NCBI GenBank assembly: GCA_015232335.1
Contig: JADFZV010000006.1
Span: 53,783-117,782, forward strand
Direction: 5' to 3'
Length of the DNA stretch: 64,000 bases
Source: Alphaproteobacteria bacterium
GTDB taxonomy: Bacteria > Pseudomonadota > Alphaproteobacteria > Rhodospirillales > WMHbin7
The stretch's first letter is position 1; each line of letters begins with the position of its first letter. Of this stretch, positions 22,157 to 29,960 are shown in pieces. Made by a program: the position numbers and the translations under genes. The notes beneath the pieces were generated by a model, which saw only the letters and a list, made by a program, of their open reading frames with translations, did not search any database and was not told the DNA's origin.

Positions 22157-23653
22157 TTACCGCAGCCGGAAATGATTGCGGATGGCTTGCAGAAACAAGA
22201 ACAGCAGCAACGCGCCAAGGATGGATTGCCCCATCGAGGAAACACCGAACCAGAATGGCATTTCTATCAAATCGTTCTCCCCCCCAAACAAGCGTGTCAT
22301 CACGTCATCCTGAACTTTGCTCATGCTTGCCAAGGGCAGCGCATGCCCAAGCATGAAGTTGAAAATATCCGACATGATCTGCCCAGGGTAAGGACCAACC
22401 CCACACAACCACCATGAAATTGCATGGCAAAGAATGGGAAGCTTGATTGCTGCGAAGAGCAAGACATACAGTGGAAAGAAAAGGAACAGGTTTGTGCCAA
22501 GAAGAAACGCGAAAGGCCGCATCGCACTACGTCCACAATCGGACAGAAACTCGAAGCACCAGAGAAGAACGATAGGCCCCAAAGGCGCCCATGACTTGGG
22601 GTCCGATTCAATTAGCACCCCGCGTTCAGCCTTGCGCTCGAGAATGAACAAATCGTGCGCAACATCATGGGCATTGGCCTCTTCCATGACTTTACGCAGG
22701 AGCCGCAACCGAGTGGGATAATTAACGACCAAACCACCCCAACCATCAGCCATCTCTTTCTTCTTAAGAAGCCAATGAAACGCCGGGCGCGGCCCTGTTA
22801 TCTTGAACTTTGCGCCTATCCAGTCTGCCTTCTCTGCCCCCTTCCATTCGTCGAATTCCGGAGGCTCCAAGAAAGTGGCATTCGTGAAAATCGCAAACTT
22901 CCCGAACGTGCACCCTGTGAAGTCAGAATGCAGAAATACTGCACTATTGAAATCTGCCTTGGTCACAAAGGTGGTATTTATAAAATGAACCGCATGTACA
23001 AATCTCACGCCTTGGAAAGAGACCACTTTAATAGTTGCTTGGGAAAAATCCGCCAAACTAGCAAATATTGCATTTTCAAAGCTGACCTCAGCATCGATTT
23101 TACAACTTTGAAAATAGGCGGCACCAGAAAAAATCGTTTTCTGAAAATTGCAAAAATTGTTGAAAGTAGCGCGCTGGAATTTAACTCCACTTCCAAAACT
23201 TGTTTCTAAGAAAACAGCACCAGGACCGAACCGAGCGTCCTGAAAATTAGCAAATTCACCGAACTTAGCGCCCTGGAATTTGGCTGACTTTCCGAAGGTC
23301 GCACCTTGGAAATCGACAAAATGCCCTAAGGTTGCACCCTCAAAATTTGCCTGATCGCCAAACGCAGTGCCGCAAAAACTGGCGAAATTGTTAAACTCAG
23401 CACCTGCAAAAGTAATGTTATTATTGTTGTCTTTGGTAAAGTCGACGCAAGAGAAATTGACGGGATTTTCGCTATCAAAAAACGACCCAGACGGCGGTTC
23501 CGGCACCGGTGTCGGAGCCAATTTGGTCACCAAGTCCGCCGCTTCCTCCCTGGTCAACTCCCCCTTGATCCATTTGTTCCAAGTGGGAACGCCAAGCTTG
23601 ATCAGCTTGAGGTAAGGGATGGCGTGGTCGGGGTCTTGGTAGGGCTCGGACAT
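22157..23653 (-). CDS. Pentapeptide-repeat protein with C-terminal hydrophobic/transmembrane domain
   Basis: Long series of A(D/N)(F/L)xx-type repeats (e.g. FGKSAKFQGAKFGEFANFQDARFG), then multiple hydrophobic helices. Confidence 0.88.
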   Translation of the reverse strand: MSEPYQDPDHAIPYLKLIKLGVPTWNKWIKGELTREEAADLVTKLAPTPVPEPPSGSFFDSENPVNFSCVDFTKDNNNNITFAGAEFNNFASFCGTAFGDQANFEGATLGHFVDFQGATFGKSAKFQGAKFGEFANFQDARFGPGAVFLETSFGSGVKFQRATFNNFCNFQKTIFSGAAYFQSCKIDAEVSFENAIFASLADFSQATIKVVSFQGVRFVHAVHFINTTFVTKADFNSAVFLHSDFTGCTFGKFAIFTNATFLEPPEFDEWKGAEKADWIGAKFKITGPRPAFHWLLKKKEMADGWGGLVVNYPTRLRLLRKVMEEANAHDVAHDLFILERKAERGVLIESDPKSWAPLGPIVLLWCFEFLSDCGRSAMRPFAFLLGTNLFLFFPLYVLLFAAIKLPILCHAISWWLCGVGPYPGQIMSDIFNFMLGHALPLASMSKVQDDVMTRLFGGENDLIEMPFWFGVSSMGQSILGALLLFLFLQAIRNHFRLR

Positions 23654-23693
23654 GCGCCGACCCTAACACGTGCAGCGCGGCTTGGAAATTCCC

Positions 23694-23738
23694 TTTGCCC
23701 CTCACCCCGGCCCTCTCCCCAGAGGGGAGAGGGAGAAG
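23694..23738. repeat. GC-rich palindromic intergenic repeat (CCCTCACCCCGGCCCTCTCCCC/GGGGAGAGGG type)
   Basis: cccctcaccccggccctctccccagaggggagagggagaagagg; inverted arms around AG. Confidence 0.55.
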
Positions 23739-23782
23739 AGGAGTCCCTTGCCCCAAGGCCAATACCTTCCCCCCCCCAGCGC

Positions 23783-23812
23783 AAAAAAAAGGGCCGCTTA
23801 AAGCGCGGCCCT
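23783..23812 (-). terminator. Rho-independent terminator for the 23840-24073 gene
   Basis: On minus strand GGGCCGCGCTTTAAGCGGCCC followed by TTTTTTTT. Confidence 0.8.
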
Positions 23813-23839
23813 CGTACATTCCGGAAAGAAGGCTGGCCG

Positions 23840-24073
23840 TTAAGCCTTAAGCGACTCCTGAGCCCGGCCCACCAGACGGGCCAGTTCCTCATGCGCCACT
23901 CCATCACTGGCGATCAGACGCGCCACCATGGGGTCGGACAGAAGCTCGGTCAGGCTGGGTTCATCATTGCCGCAATACCGAAGACCATCGGCCCCCACGG
24001 AGCGCGGGCCCCAGGCACAGACCTGCACGGAAGGATGAGGGAAAGCCGTCGAACGGCGGGCGAGGTGCGGCAT
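23840..24073 (-). CDS. Hypothetical protein (77 aa)
   Basis: MPHLARRSTAFPHPSVQVCAWGPRSVGADGLRYCGNDEPSLTELLSDPMVARLIASDGVAHEELARLVGRAQESLKA; GGAGA upstream and a strong terminator downstream. Confidence 0.6.
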   Translation of the reverse strand: MPHLARRSTAFPHPSVQVCAWGPRSVGADGLRYCGNDEPSLTELLSDPMVARLIASDGVAHEELARLVGRAQESLKA

Positions 24074-24282
24074 GGCGAGTCTCCTTCCCACGGTTGATTG
24101 ATCCAAATAAACTGTAGCTCAGACATAATAGTAAGTAAAGAAAATCAAGTACTGTCATTTGATTAAAATTTTATGAAACAAAGACTTAAATGCCGCATTG
24201 CAATGCAGCAATTTGCAAAGCCGCAACTCTTGACTATCTGGGGTGGCCTGCCCGGCCTTTCAACCCTTTTGTTCTTAGGGGA

Positions 24283-25140
24283 TTAGCGATTCTTCTGGCT
24301 TTGTGCCAAACGACGCACCTCATCGGCACTGAAGCCGCGCTCCCTCAAGGACCGGATCGTCTCGGCCTTGTCGCGCTTGGCCAGGCGCTGGCCCGAAGGC
24401 CCCATCAACAGGGCATGGTGCTGCCACAGGGGCACGTCGAGACTGAGCAGAAATTGCAGCAAGCGGTGCAGATGGCTGGCCTCGAACAAATCCTCGCCCC
24501 GAGTCACCAGGGTTACACCCTGCAGATGATCGTCCAACGTCACGGCCAGGTGATAGCTGGCGGGCACGTCCTTTCTGGCCAGCACCACATCGCCGAAGCG
24601 ATCGGGCTCGGCCCGCCGCTCGCCCCAGACAAGATCGCGCCAGGTCAGCTGCCCGGCAAGGCGCTGGGCCTTGGCCATATCGAGGCGCAGCGCATAGGGC
24701 TGGCCCTGCCCCATCCGCTCGTCTTGCTCGGCCTGGCCCATGGCGCGGCAAATCTTCGGATACAACAGGCCGTCTGGCCCGTGCGGCGCATGGCCCGAGC
24801 GTTCGATCTCGCCTGCAATGTCCTTCCTGGTGCAAAAGCAGGGATAAAGCAGGCCCATTTCATCAAGTCGATCCAGGGCCGTCCGATACTCGGCCAGATG
24901 TTCCGACTGACGGCGCACCGGCGTTTCCCATTCAAGGCCCAGCCAGGCTAGATCTTCGTAAATGGCCGTTTCGAATTCAGGTCGGCAGCGCACGGGGTCG
25001 ATATCCTCGATGCGCAGAATGAAGCGCCCGCCAGACTTTTTGGCCGCTTCATGGGCAAACAGGGCAGAGAAAGCGTGCCCCAGATGCAGATAGCCCGTGG
25101 GGCTGGGGGCAAAGCGGGTGGTCTGGGATTGGGGAGTCAC
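24283..25140 (-). CDS. gluQ: Glutamyl-Q tRNA(Asp) synthetase
   Basis: RFAPSPTGYLHLGHAFSAL (HIGH), truncated GluRS lacking anticodon domain; KRDKAETI. Confidence 0.93.
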   Translation of the reverse strand: MTPQSQTTRFAPSPTGYLHLGHAFSALFAHEAAKKSGGRFILRIEDIDPVRCRPEFETAIYEDLAWLGLEWETPVRRQSEHLAEYRTALDRLDEMGLLYPCFCTRKDIAGEIERSGHAPHGPDGLLYPKICRAMGQAEQDERMGQGQPYALRLDMAKAQRLAGQLTWRDLVWGERRAEPDRFGDVVLARKDVPASYHLAVTLDDHLQGVTLVTRGEDLFEASHLHRLLQFLLSLDVPLWQHHALLMGPSGQRLAKRDKAETIRSLRERGFSADEVRRLAQSQKNR

Positions 25141-25222
25141 GAAGCCGTCACGATTTCATTAGTGTCAAATTAACCGGAACCTACTATATTTTGCGGGCAC
25201 TTGCGAGAATGCTGGAGGGCCG

Positions 25223-25777
25223 ATGTTCGATGGCTGCCAAGCTTTGGTCCTGAATGCCGACTTCAGGCCGCTCTCCTATTTTCCGCTTTCCTTGTGGTCC
25301 TGGCAGGATGCGGTCAAGGCGGTGGTAACTGATCGTGTGCATGTTCTCTCGGAATATGACCATGTCGTCCATTCGCCCAGCCGGGCCTTAAGCCTGCCCA
25401 GCGTGATCGCGCTTAAAGACTATATCCCGGTCGAGCGCAGGCCCGCCTTCACCCGCTTCAACGTCTTCCTGCGCGACCGCTTCACCTGCCAATATTGCAA
25501 CCATCCCTTCCCCTCGCAGGATCTGACCTTCGACCATGTCATTCCCCGTTCGAAGGGCGGACGCACCACCTGGAGCAATGTGGTCACCGCCTGCTCGGCT
25601 TGCAATCTGACCAAGGGTTGCCGTCTGCCCAACGAGGCCAAGATGCACCCCCGCACACCGCCCCATCCGCCCAGCTCGATCCAGTTGCGCGAGAACGGGC
25701 GCTCGTTTCCACCCAACCACCTGCATCAAAGCTGGCGGGATTTTCTGTACTGGGATAGCGAGTTGGAAAGTATTTAA
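25223..25777 (+). CDS. HNH endonuclease family protein
   Basis: FTCQYCNHPFPSQDLTFDHVIPRSKGGRTTWSNVVTACSACNLTKG. Confidence 0.92.
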   Translation: MFDGCQALVLNADFRPLSYFPLSLWSWQDAVKAVVTDRVHVLSEYDHVVHSPSRALSLPSVIALKDYIPVERRPAFTRFNVFLRDRFTCQYCNHPFPSQDLTFDHVIPRSKGGRTTWSNVVTACSACNLTKGCRLPNEAKMHPRTPPHPPSSIQLRENGRSFPPNHLHQSWRDFLYWDSELESI

Positions 25778-26256
25778 AGCGTTTGTCTTTTTGCGCCATA
25801 AAAGGCGAGCAGCGCAAACAGCGGCGACAAAAGCGCATTCCACCCCGCCATCGACAATCCCAGAATGCGAAACGGCACCTCATCGCAGCGCACGATGGGG
25901 GCCGCCATCAGTCGGCTTCGCAATTCCTCGACACTGGTGGCCTCGGACAGATTGGCCGTGCAGCCATCGGTTCCGGTCCACCAGCGGGCCTCGACCCCGC
26001 TGTGATAGAGGGCGATGCCCGCCCCCACCAGAAAGACCAGCCCGGCCAAAGCCAAAGCCAGACGCCTGGAGGCCATACTGTTCCAGGGGCCCAGCGCATA
26101 GGCCCCCAAAGCCAGAGCCAGCACATAGGGTACGCGCTGCCACAGACAGAGAATGCAGGGTGCAAAACCCAGCACATATTGTGAAAACAGAGCCCCGGCC
26201 AGAGCCCCCACGCAAAGGGCGAAAACCAGGGCAGGGATGGGAGCCAGACGCAGCAT
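25774..26256 (-). CDS. dsbB: Disulfide bond formation protein DsbB-like
   Basis: FAPCILCLWQRVPY (CxxC), DGCTANL, IVRCDEVPFRILGLSMAGWN. Confidence 0.9.
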   Translation of the reverse strand: MLRLAPIPALVFALCVGALAGALFSQYVLGFAPCILCLWQRVPYVLALALGAYALGPWNSMASRRLALALAGLVFLVGAGIALYHSGVEARWWTGTDGCTANLSEATSVEELRSRLMAAPIVRCDEVPFRILGLSMAGWNALLSPLFALLAFYGAKRQTL

Positions 26257-26849
26257 CAGCCGTTGCTCAACAAAACCTTGACCAGAATGAAGCCACCCAC
26301 CAGACCGACTGCAAACAGCGTGGTGACAAGGCCCAGGCGCTTTTCGATGAAATCGCGCACCGGAGCGCCGAATTTCCACAGAAGGGCGGCCACCAGATAA
26401 AAGCGCATGGCCCGGACGATGATCGAGGTGACGGTAAAAAGCAGGATATCCATCTTGGCCACCCCGGCCGTGATGGTGATCAGCTTGTAAGGGATGATGG
26501 GAATCAGGCCCTTGATCACCATGATCTGAATGGCGTTATCGATAAAGGCCTGTCTGGCCACATCGAATTCATGCTCAAGGTGATAGAGCGAAACGATCCA
26601 GACCCCCACGGTCTCGTACAGAAAATAGCCGATGGCATAGCCGAAACAGCCGCCGATCACCGAGGCCAGGGTACAAAGCCCGGCATAGAACCAGGCCTTC
26701 TTGCGGTCGGCCATCACCATGGGAATCAGCATGACGTCGGGGGGAATGGGGAAGAACGAGCTTTCGACGAAGGACACCAAAGCCAGCCAGCCAGCCGCGT
26801 GGCGGTGCTGGGCCAAAGCCATGATTTTATCGTAAAGGCGGCGAAACAT
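26256..26849 (-). CDS. YqaA/DedA (SNARE-associated) family membrane protein
   Basis: FVESSFFPIPPDVMLIPMV, membrane protein; start MFRRLYDK. Confidence 0.85.
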   Translation of the reverse strand: MFRRLYDKIMALAQHRHAAGWLALVSFVESSFFPIPPDVMLIPMVMADRKKAWFYAGLCTLASVIGGCFGYAIGYFLYETVGVWIVSLYHLEHEFDVARQAFIDNAIQIMVIKGLIPIIPYKLITITAGVAKMDILLFTVTSIIVRAMRFYLVAALLWKFGAPVRDFIEKRLGLVTTLFAVGLVGGFILVKVLLSNG

Positions 26850-26990
26850 GGGGATATCCTTAGCTTTTCCGGCCCGGGTGTAGCAGTCCCGGACCCCAGG
26901 AGCAATCACAATAGGGGCCTGGCCCCAAGTAAGGCGTTGACCTTGGACATTCTCTGACTATGATCGCGGCTCGCGTAAACAGCGCCCGGT

Positions 26991-27030
26991 GCCCCAGTGG
27001 CGGAATGGTAGACGCGGCAGACTCAAAATC
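26991..27030 (+). pseudogene. 5' half of a split tRNA-Leu(CAA), interrupted in the anticodon loop
   Basis: GCCCCAGTGGCGGAATGGTAGACGCGGCAGACTCAAAATC; joins with 28113-28158 to form an 86-nt tRNA-Leu. Confidence 0.85.
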
Positions 27031-27158
27031 GTCAGACTAATGTTTATTATCAGGTTGTTATAGCACTTATTTTAATGATATTACTTTTTCTTAAATTCTT
27101 TCTAAACAACCTTATTGGCTTGATAGGCCTAAGGAAGTTTGTATAAATTGCTTTTAGT

Positions 27159-27244
27159 GCCGGTGTGGTGGAATGGTAGACGCAGCGGATTCAAAATCCG
27201 CCGATCGCAAGGTCATGTCAGTTCGAGTCTGACCACCGGCACCA
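27159..27244 (+). tRNA. tRNA-Leu(CAA), complete, CCA encoded
   Basis: GCCGGTG...CACCGGC-A-CCA acceptor; anticodon arm GCGGA TTCAAAA TCCGC; class II variable arm. Confidence 0.92.
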
Positions 27245-27284
27245 TCTTTTATAATTAAAAATTGCACTCTATGGGGGCGTTCAA

Positions 27285-27944
27285 ATGAGTGACCCAGCGA
27301 TACTTGCGGACAGTCAGACACTTATTTCGATACTTAAAGAGATGCAACACATCTCGAAGATGCTTTCACAAGAAAAGCCAGTATGGGAAATTTGGTTGCC
27401 AGCAACCGTTGGATTCTCAAGTGCACTTGTTGCCTTAGTCGTCGGTGTTCTTTCTCATCGCAATGCAAACAGACAAATTATTACATCACAAGAAATTGCT
27501 ATTCAACAAATGGAGAACAACAAAGAATCCGCAATCAGACAAATTGAAGAAGCGTATAAATTGGAATTATTGCGAACAAGAGACACCCTTGTTGCAAATT
27601 CACGAAGAGAATGGATAAAAGAATTTAGGGAGTGCGTTGTTAAACTAAATGATGAACTACTTAAAATTCATGACTTCACATTGGTTGGAACAAAATGTGA
27701 CGCCGATACAATTGATAATATCCGGCACATTTCTATGCATATTGAGCTAATGACTAACAAGGATGAAGAAAAGCATAAATCATTTATTTTGGACCTACAC
27801 AAGCTTATGTACACGTCTTACAATGCGGACAAAAAAGAAGCCAATGAATCAATTTCTGAACTAGTTGCACACCAAAAAGACTTTATTAGCAGCGCCTCTG
27901 AAATTCTTAAAGAAGAATGGGAAAAAGTTAAAGCATTATCTTAG
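27285..27944 (+). CDS. Hypothetical membrane-anchored coiled-coil protein carried by the tRNA-Leu element
   Basis: 219 aa; single TM LPATVGFSSALVALVVGVL followed by long charged helices; GGGGG upstream of ATG. Confidence 0.75.
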   Translation: MSDPAILADSQTLISILKEMQHISKMLSQEKPVWEIWLPATVGFSSALVALVVGVLSHRNANRQIITSQEIAIQQMENNKESAIRQIEEAYKLELLRTRDTLVANSRREWIKEFRECVVKLNDELLKIHDFTLVGTKCDADTIDNIRHISMHIELMTNKDEEKHKSFILDLHKLMYTSYNADKKEANESISELVAHQKDFISSASEILKEEWEKVKALS

Positions 27945-27961
27945 AGTGTAAATAATATTAT

Positions 27962-27993
27962 AAATATTGTTTGTTTTTTATGCAACAATATTT
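27962..27993. terminator. Perfect 10-bp AT-rich inverted repeat downstream of the element ORF
   Basis: AAATATTGTT-N12-AACAATATTT. Confidence 0.4.
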
Positions 27994-28103
27994 ACTTTAA
28001 TTGTATTTATGGAGTATTATGTTTTGTGCAATTTTCATAACAGTATTTTAATGCTGAATTATAAGTCATTGAAAACTAACACAAATACTGAATACGCGCT
28101 CTG

Positions 28104-28158
28104 CTCAAAATCTGTTGATCGCAAGGTCGTGGGGGTTCAAGTCCCTCCTGGGGCACCA
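28104..28158 (+). pseudogene. 3' half of the split tRNA-Leu(CAA)
   Basis: CTCAAAATCTGTTGATCGCAAGGTCGTGGGGGTTCAAGTCCCTCCTGGGGCACCA. Confidence 0.85.
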
Positions 28159-28204
28159 TATATTTCAAGGGGTTATGGCGCGGGTGACCAGGCCTCCGTC
28201 AATT

Positions 28205-28402
28205 ATGCCCACCCTGCGCAAGATCGAGAACGACCCCACCGCCCTTTCCGATGCCGAATGGAAAGCGATTGAGCAGGGTCGCGCCGATTTCGCCGCCGGT
28301 CGTTACGTTGACCACGAGACGGTCGTTGCCTGGCTCAAAACCTGGGGCACTCAACCCCGTCAGCCGGTGCCCAGGCCCAAGCAATCCGCTAAGGGCAAAT
28401 GA
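28205..28402 (+). CDS. ParD-like antitoxin
   Basis: MPTLRKIENDPTALSDAEWKAIEQGRADFAAGRYVDHETVVAWLKTWGTQPRQ; overlaps ParE remnant; tail resembles the 21589 antitoxin. Confidence 0.65.
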   Translation: MPTLRKIENDPTALSDAEWKAIEQGRADFAAGRYVDHETVVAWLKTWGTQPRQPVPRPKQSAKGK

Positions 28403-28512
28403 AGGTTATCTGGTCGGATCAAGCGCTGCTCGATATCGAGCGCATTCAGATTTACCTTTACGAACGCAATCCTCTGGCTGCTGGCGCTGTGACCATGGAG
28501 CGGGTCGCCTGA
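28399..28512 (+). pseudogene. Truncated ParE/RelE-family toxin (37 aa remnant)
   Basis: MKVIWSDQALLDIERIQIYLYERNPLAAGAVTMERVA* begins like a ParE toxin (compare RILWSFEAGRNLLNIRAYIQAENPGAA at 21861) then stops. Confidence 0.75.
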
Positions 28513-28583
28513 AATCAAAGCCAATTTTGGCTGCGATGAATTGGACGCTCTTGGCATCGTTACCTTGGTCAACTAAACGGGAG

Positions 28584-28611
28584 GGGCGGTCCTAACGGGC
28601 CGCCCTTTTTG
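28584..28611 (+). terminator. Rho-independent terminator
   Basis: gggcggtcctaacgggccgccc followed by TTTTTGTTT. Confidence 0.7.
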
Positions 28612-28612
28612 T

Positions 28613-28825
28613 TTACAAATCCCCTGGCTCAAGCCCTGAATGCTTGGCGATGCGGGCCAGCATGCGCGGGCCGATTTCTTCATTGTCGTGAAAAGCAAAG
28701 ACCATGTCCGGCCAACCGTCTCGGGCCAGGGTGCAGTGCGAACCTGTCTGGCGTTTCACGTTCCAGCCGTTTTTCAGAAGAACGGCCAGCAGGCGCTTGG
28801 CCTTGATGGACGGCCAGGGGCTCAT
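28613..28825 (-). CDS. hicA: HicA-family toxin
   Basis: SIKAKRLLAVLLKNGWNVKRQTGSHCTLARDG...VFAFHDNEEIGPRMLARIAKHSGLEPGDL. Confidence 0.88.
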   Translation of the reverse strand: MSPWPSIKAKRLLAVLLKNGWNVKRQTGSHCTLARDGWPDMVFAFHDNEEIGPRMLARIAKHSGLEPGDL

Positions 28826-29031
28826 GCCGCAGCGAACAGGGCCGTCAGTTCGGGGACGATTTCGCCATTTTCCAATCGCTCTGCCAGAACGCGCAGGGCC
28901 AAGGCTTCAGCGCGGGCCAGGGCTTCGGATCGATCCTTCCCATAGGCCAATACGCCGGGAAGCGCCGGTATCTCGGCGATCCAGCGTCCGTCTTCCTCGC
29001 GTTCGATGTCCACTGCCAAAATCTTGGACAT
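28822..29031 (-). CDS. hicB: HicB-family antitoxin (short)
   Basis: VDIEREEDGRWIAEIPALPGVLAYGKDRSEALARAEALALRVL. Confidence 0.87.
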   Translation of the reverse strand: MSKILAVDIEREEDGRWIAEIPALPGVLAYGKDRSEALARAEALALRVLAERLENGEIVPELTALFAAA

Positions 29032-29083
29032 GGGGCCTCCTTGACTGGATCAGCCTAGCACAAGCCATCGACTGTTAAAACAA

Positions 29084-29108
29084 CAAGGCCCAGCTTTTGG
29101 CCGGGCCT
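29084..29108 (-). terminator. Rho-independent terminator of rpsD
   Basis: Minus strand AAGGCCCGGCCAAAAGCTGGGCCTT followed by GTTGTTTT. Confidence 0.7.
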
Positions 29109-29137
29109 TGGTATTTCGTGGAACGCGGAAAACCGGA

Positions 29138-29752
29138 TCAGCGCGAATAATATTCGATGACCAGATTGGGTTCCATCTGCACGGGATAGGGCACGTCGGA
29201 AAGCTTGGGGGCGCGAATGAACTTGCCCTTCATTTCCTTATTGTCCATTTCCAGATAATCGGGCACGTCGCGCTCGTTGCTGTCCAGCGAACCCATGACC
29301 AGGGCCATTTCGCGGGCCTTGCTGCGGGCCGAGATTTCGTCGCCGTTCTTGACCTGATAGGACGAGATGGTGACGCGCTTGCCGTTCACCGCGATATGGC
29401 CGTGATTGACCAACTGGCGGGCGGCGAAAACCGTGGGGGCCAACTTCAGGCGGTAGACCACGGCGTCCAGGCGGCGCTCGAGCAATTCGATCAGGTTCTC
29501 CGAGGTGTCGCCCTTGCGGCGCGAGGCTTCCTGATAGAGCTTGCGGAACTGGCGCTCGCCGATATTGCCGTAATAGCCGCGCAATTTCTGCTTGGCCAGA
29601 AGCTGGGTGCCGAAGTCAGAAGGCTTCTTGCGGCGCTGACCGTGCTGGCCGGGACCGTAGTCGCGCTTGTTGACCGGGCTTTTGGCGCGGCCCCACAGAT
29701 TGAGGCCAAGGCGGCGGTTAAGCTTGTATTTAGATGCTGCACGCTTCGTCAT
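29138..29752 (-). CDS. rpsD: 30S ribosomal protein S4
   Basis: [62 protein letters not shown]. Confidence 0.98.
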   Translation of the reverse strand: MTKRAASKYKLNRRLGLNLWGRAKSPVNKRDYGPGQHGQRRKKPSDFGTQLLAKQKLRGYYGNIGERQFRKLYQEASRRKGDTSENLIELLERRLDAVVYRLKLAPTVFAARQLVNHGHIAVNGKRVTISSYQVKNGDEISARSKAREMALVMGSLDSNERDVPDYLEMDNKEMKGKFIRAPKLSDVPYPVQMEPNLVIEYYSR

Positions 29753-29872
29753 GAGGGTTTGTTCCCTGATTAAAGGTTCGAATGTCCCGGTAGTTCCGGC
29801 ACCCGTGGCAAGGCCACGCCGCCGGACGGGAAGCAGGGACAAGCCCTGTCCACATTCCCGGGAAGAGGCGGC

Positions 29873-29900
29873 ACAATAGCCAGCTTCGCCGTGTTGTCAA
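29873..29900 (-). promoter_or_regulatory. Candidate sigma70-type promoter of rpsD with about 110-nt leader
   Basis: Minus strand TTGACA (29895-29900) N16 TATTGT (29873-29878). Confidence 0.6.
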
Positions 29901-29960
29901 GGATTTCCCGGTCTTTTGGCCCTCTGGACGCGGAGGGTGAGGGTTCCTAATATATAAGCC

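Larger units (their letters stand above)
27022..28112. mobile_element. 1,082-bp AT-rich element inserted in tRNA-Leu, flanked by 9-bp direct repeats CTCAAAATC
   Basis: CTCAAAATC at 27022-27030 and 28104-28112; excising one repeat plus the interior restores a canonical tRNA; strong composition shift to AT-rich DNA. Confidence 0.8.

Noticed and set aside
22157-23653. Possible CRISPR or tandem DNA repeat
   Set aside because: Periodicity is at protein level (pentapeptide repeats), with divergent DNA and no spacer/repeat structure. No CRISPR array was seen in the window.
26991-28158. Group I intron in tRNA-Leu
   Set aside because: Anticodon-loop location is suggestive, but the insert contains a complete second tRNA, a non-endonuclease ORF and direct repeats at the ends, and I saw no clear group I core; an RT-PCR splicing test would settle it.
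27967-28272. 101-aa ORF running through the element's right end and tRNA 3' half
   Set aside because: Reads through the tRNA fragment; no domain; likely spurious.
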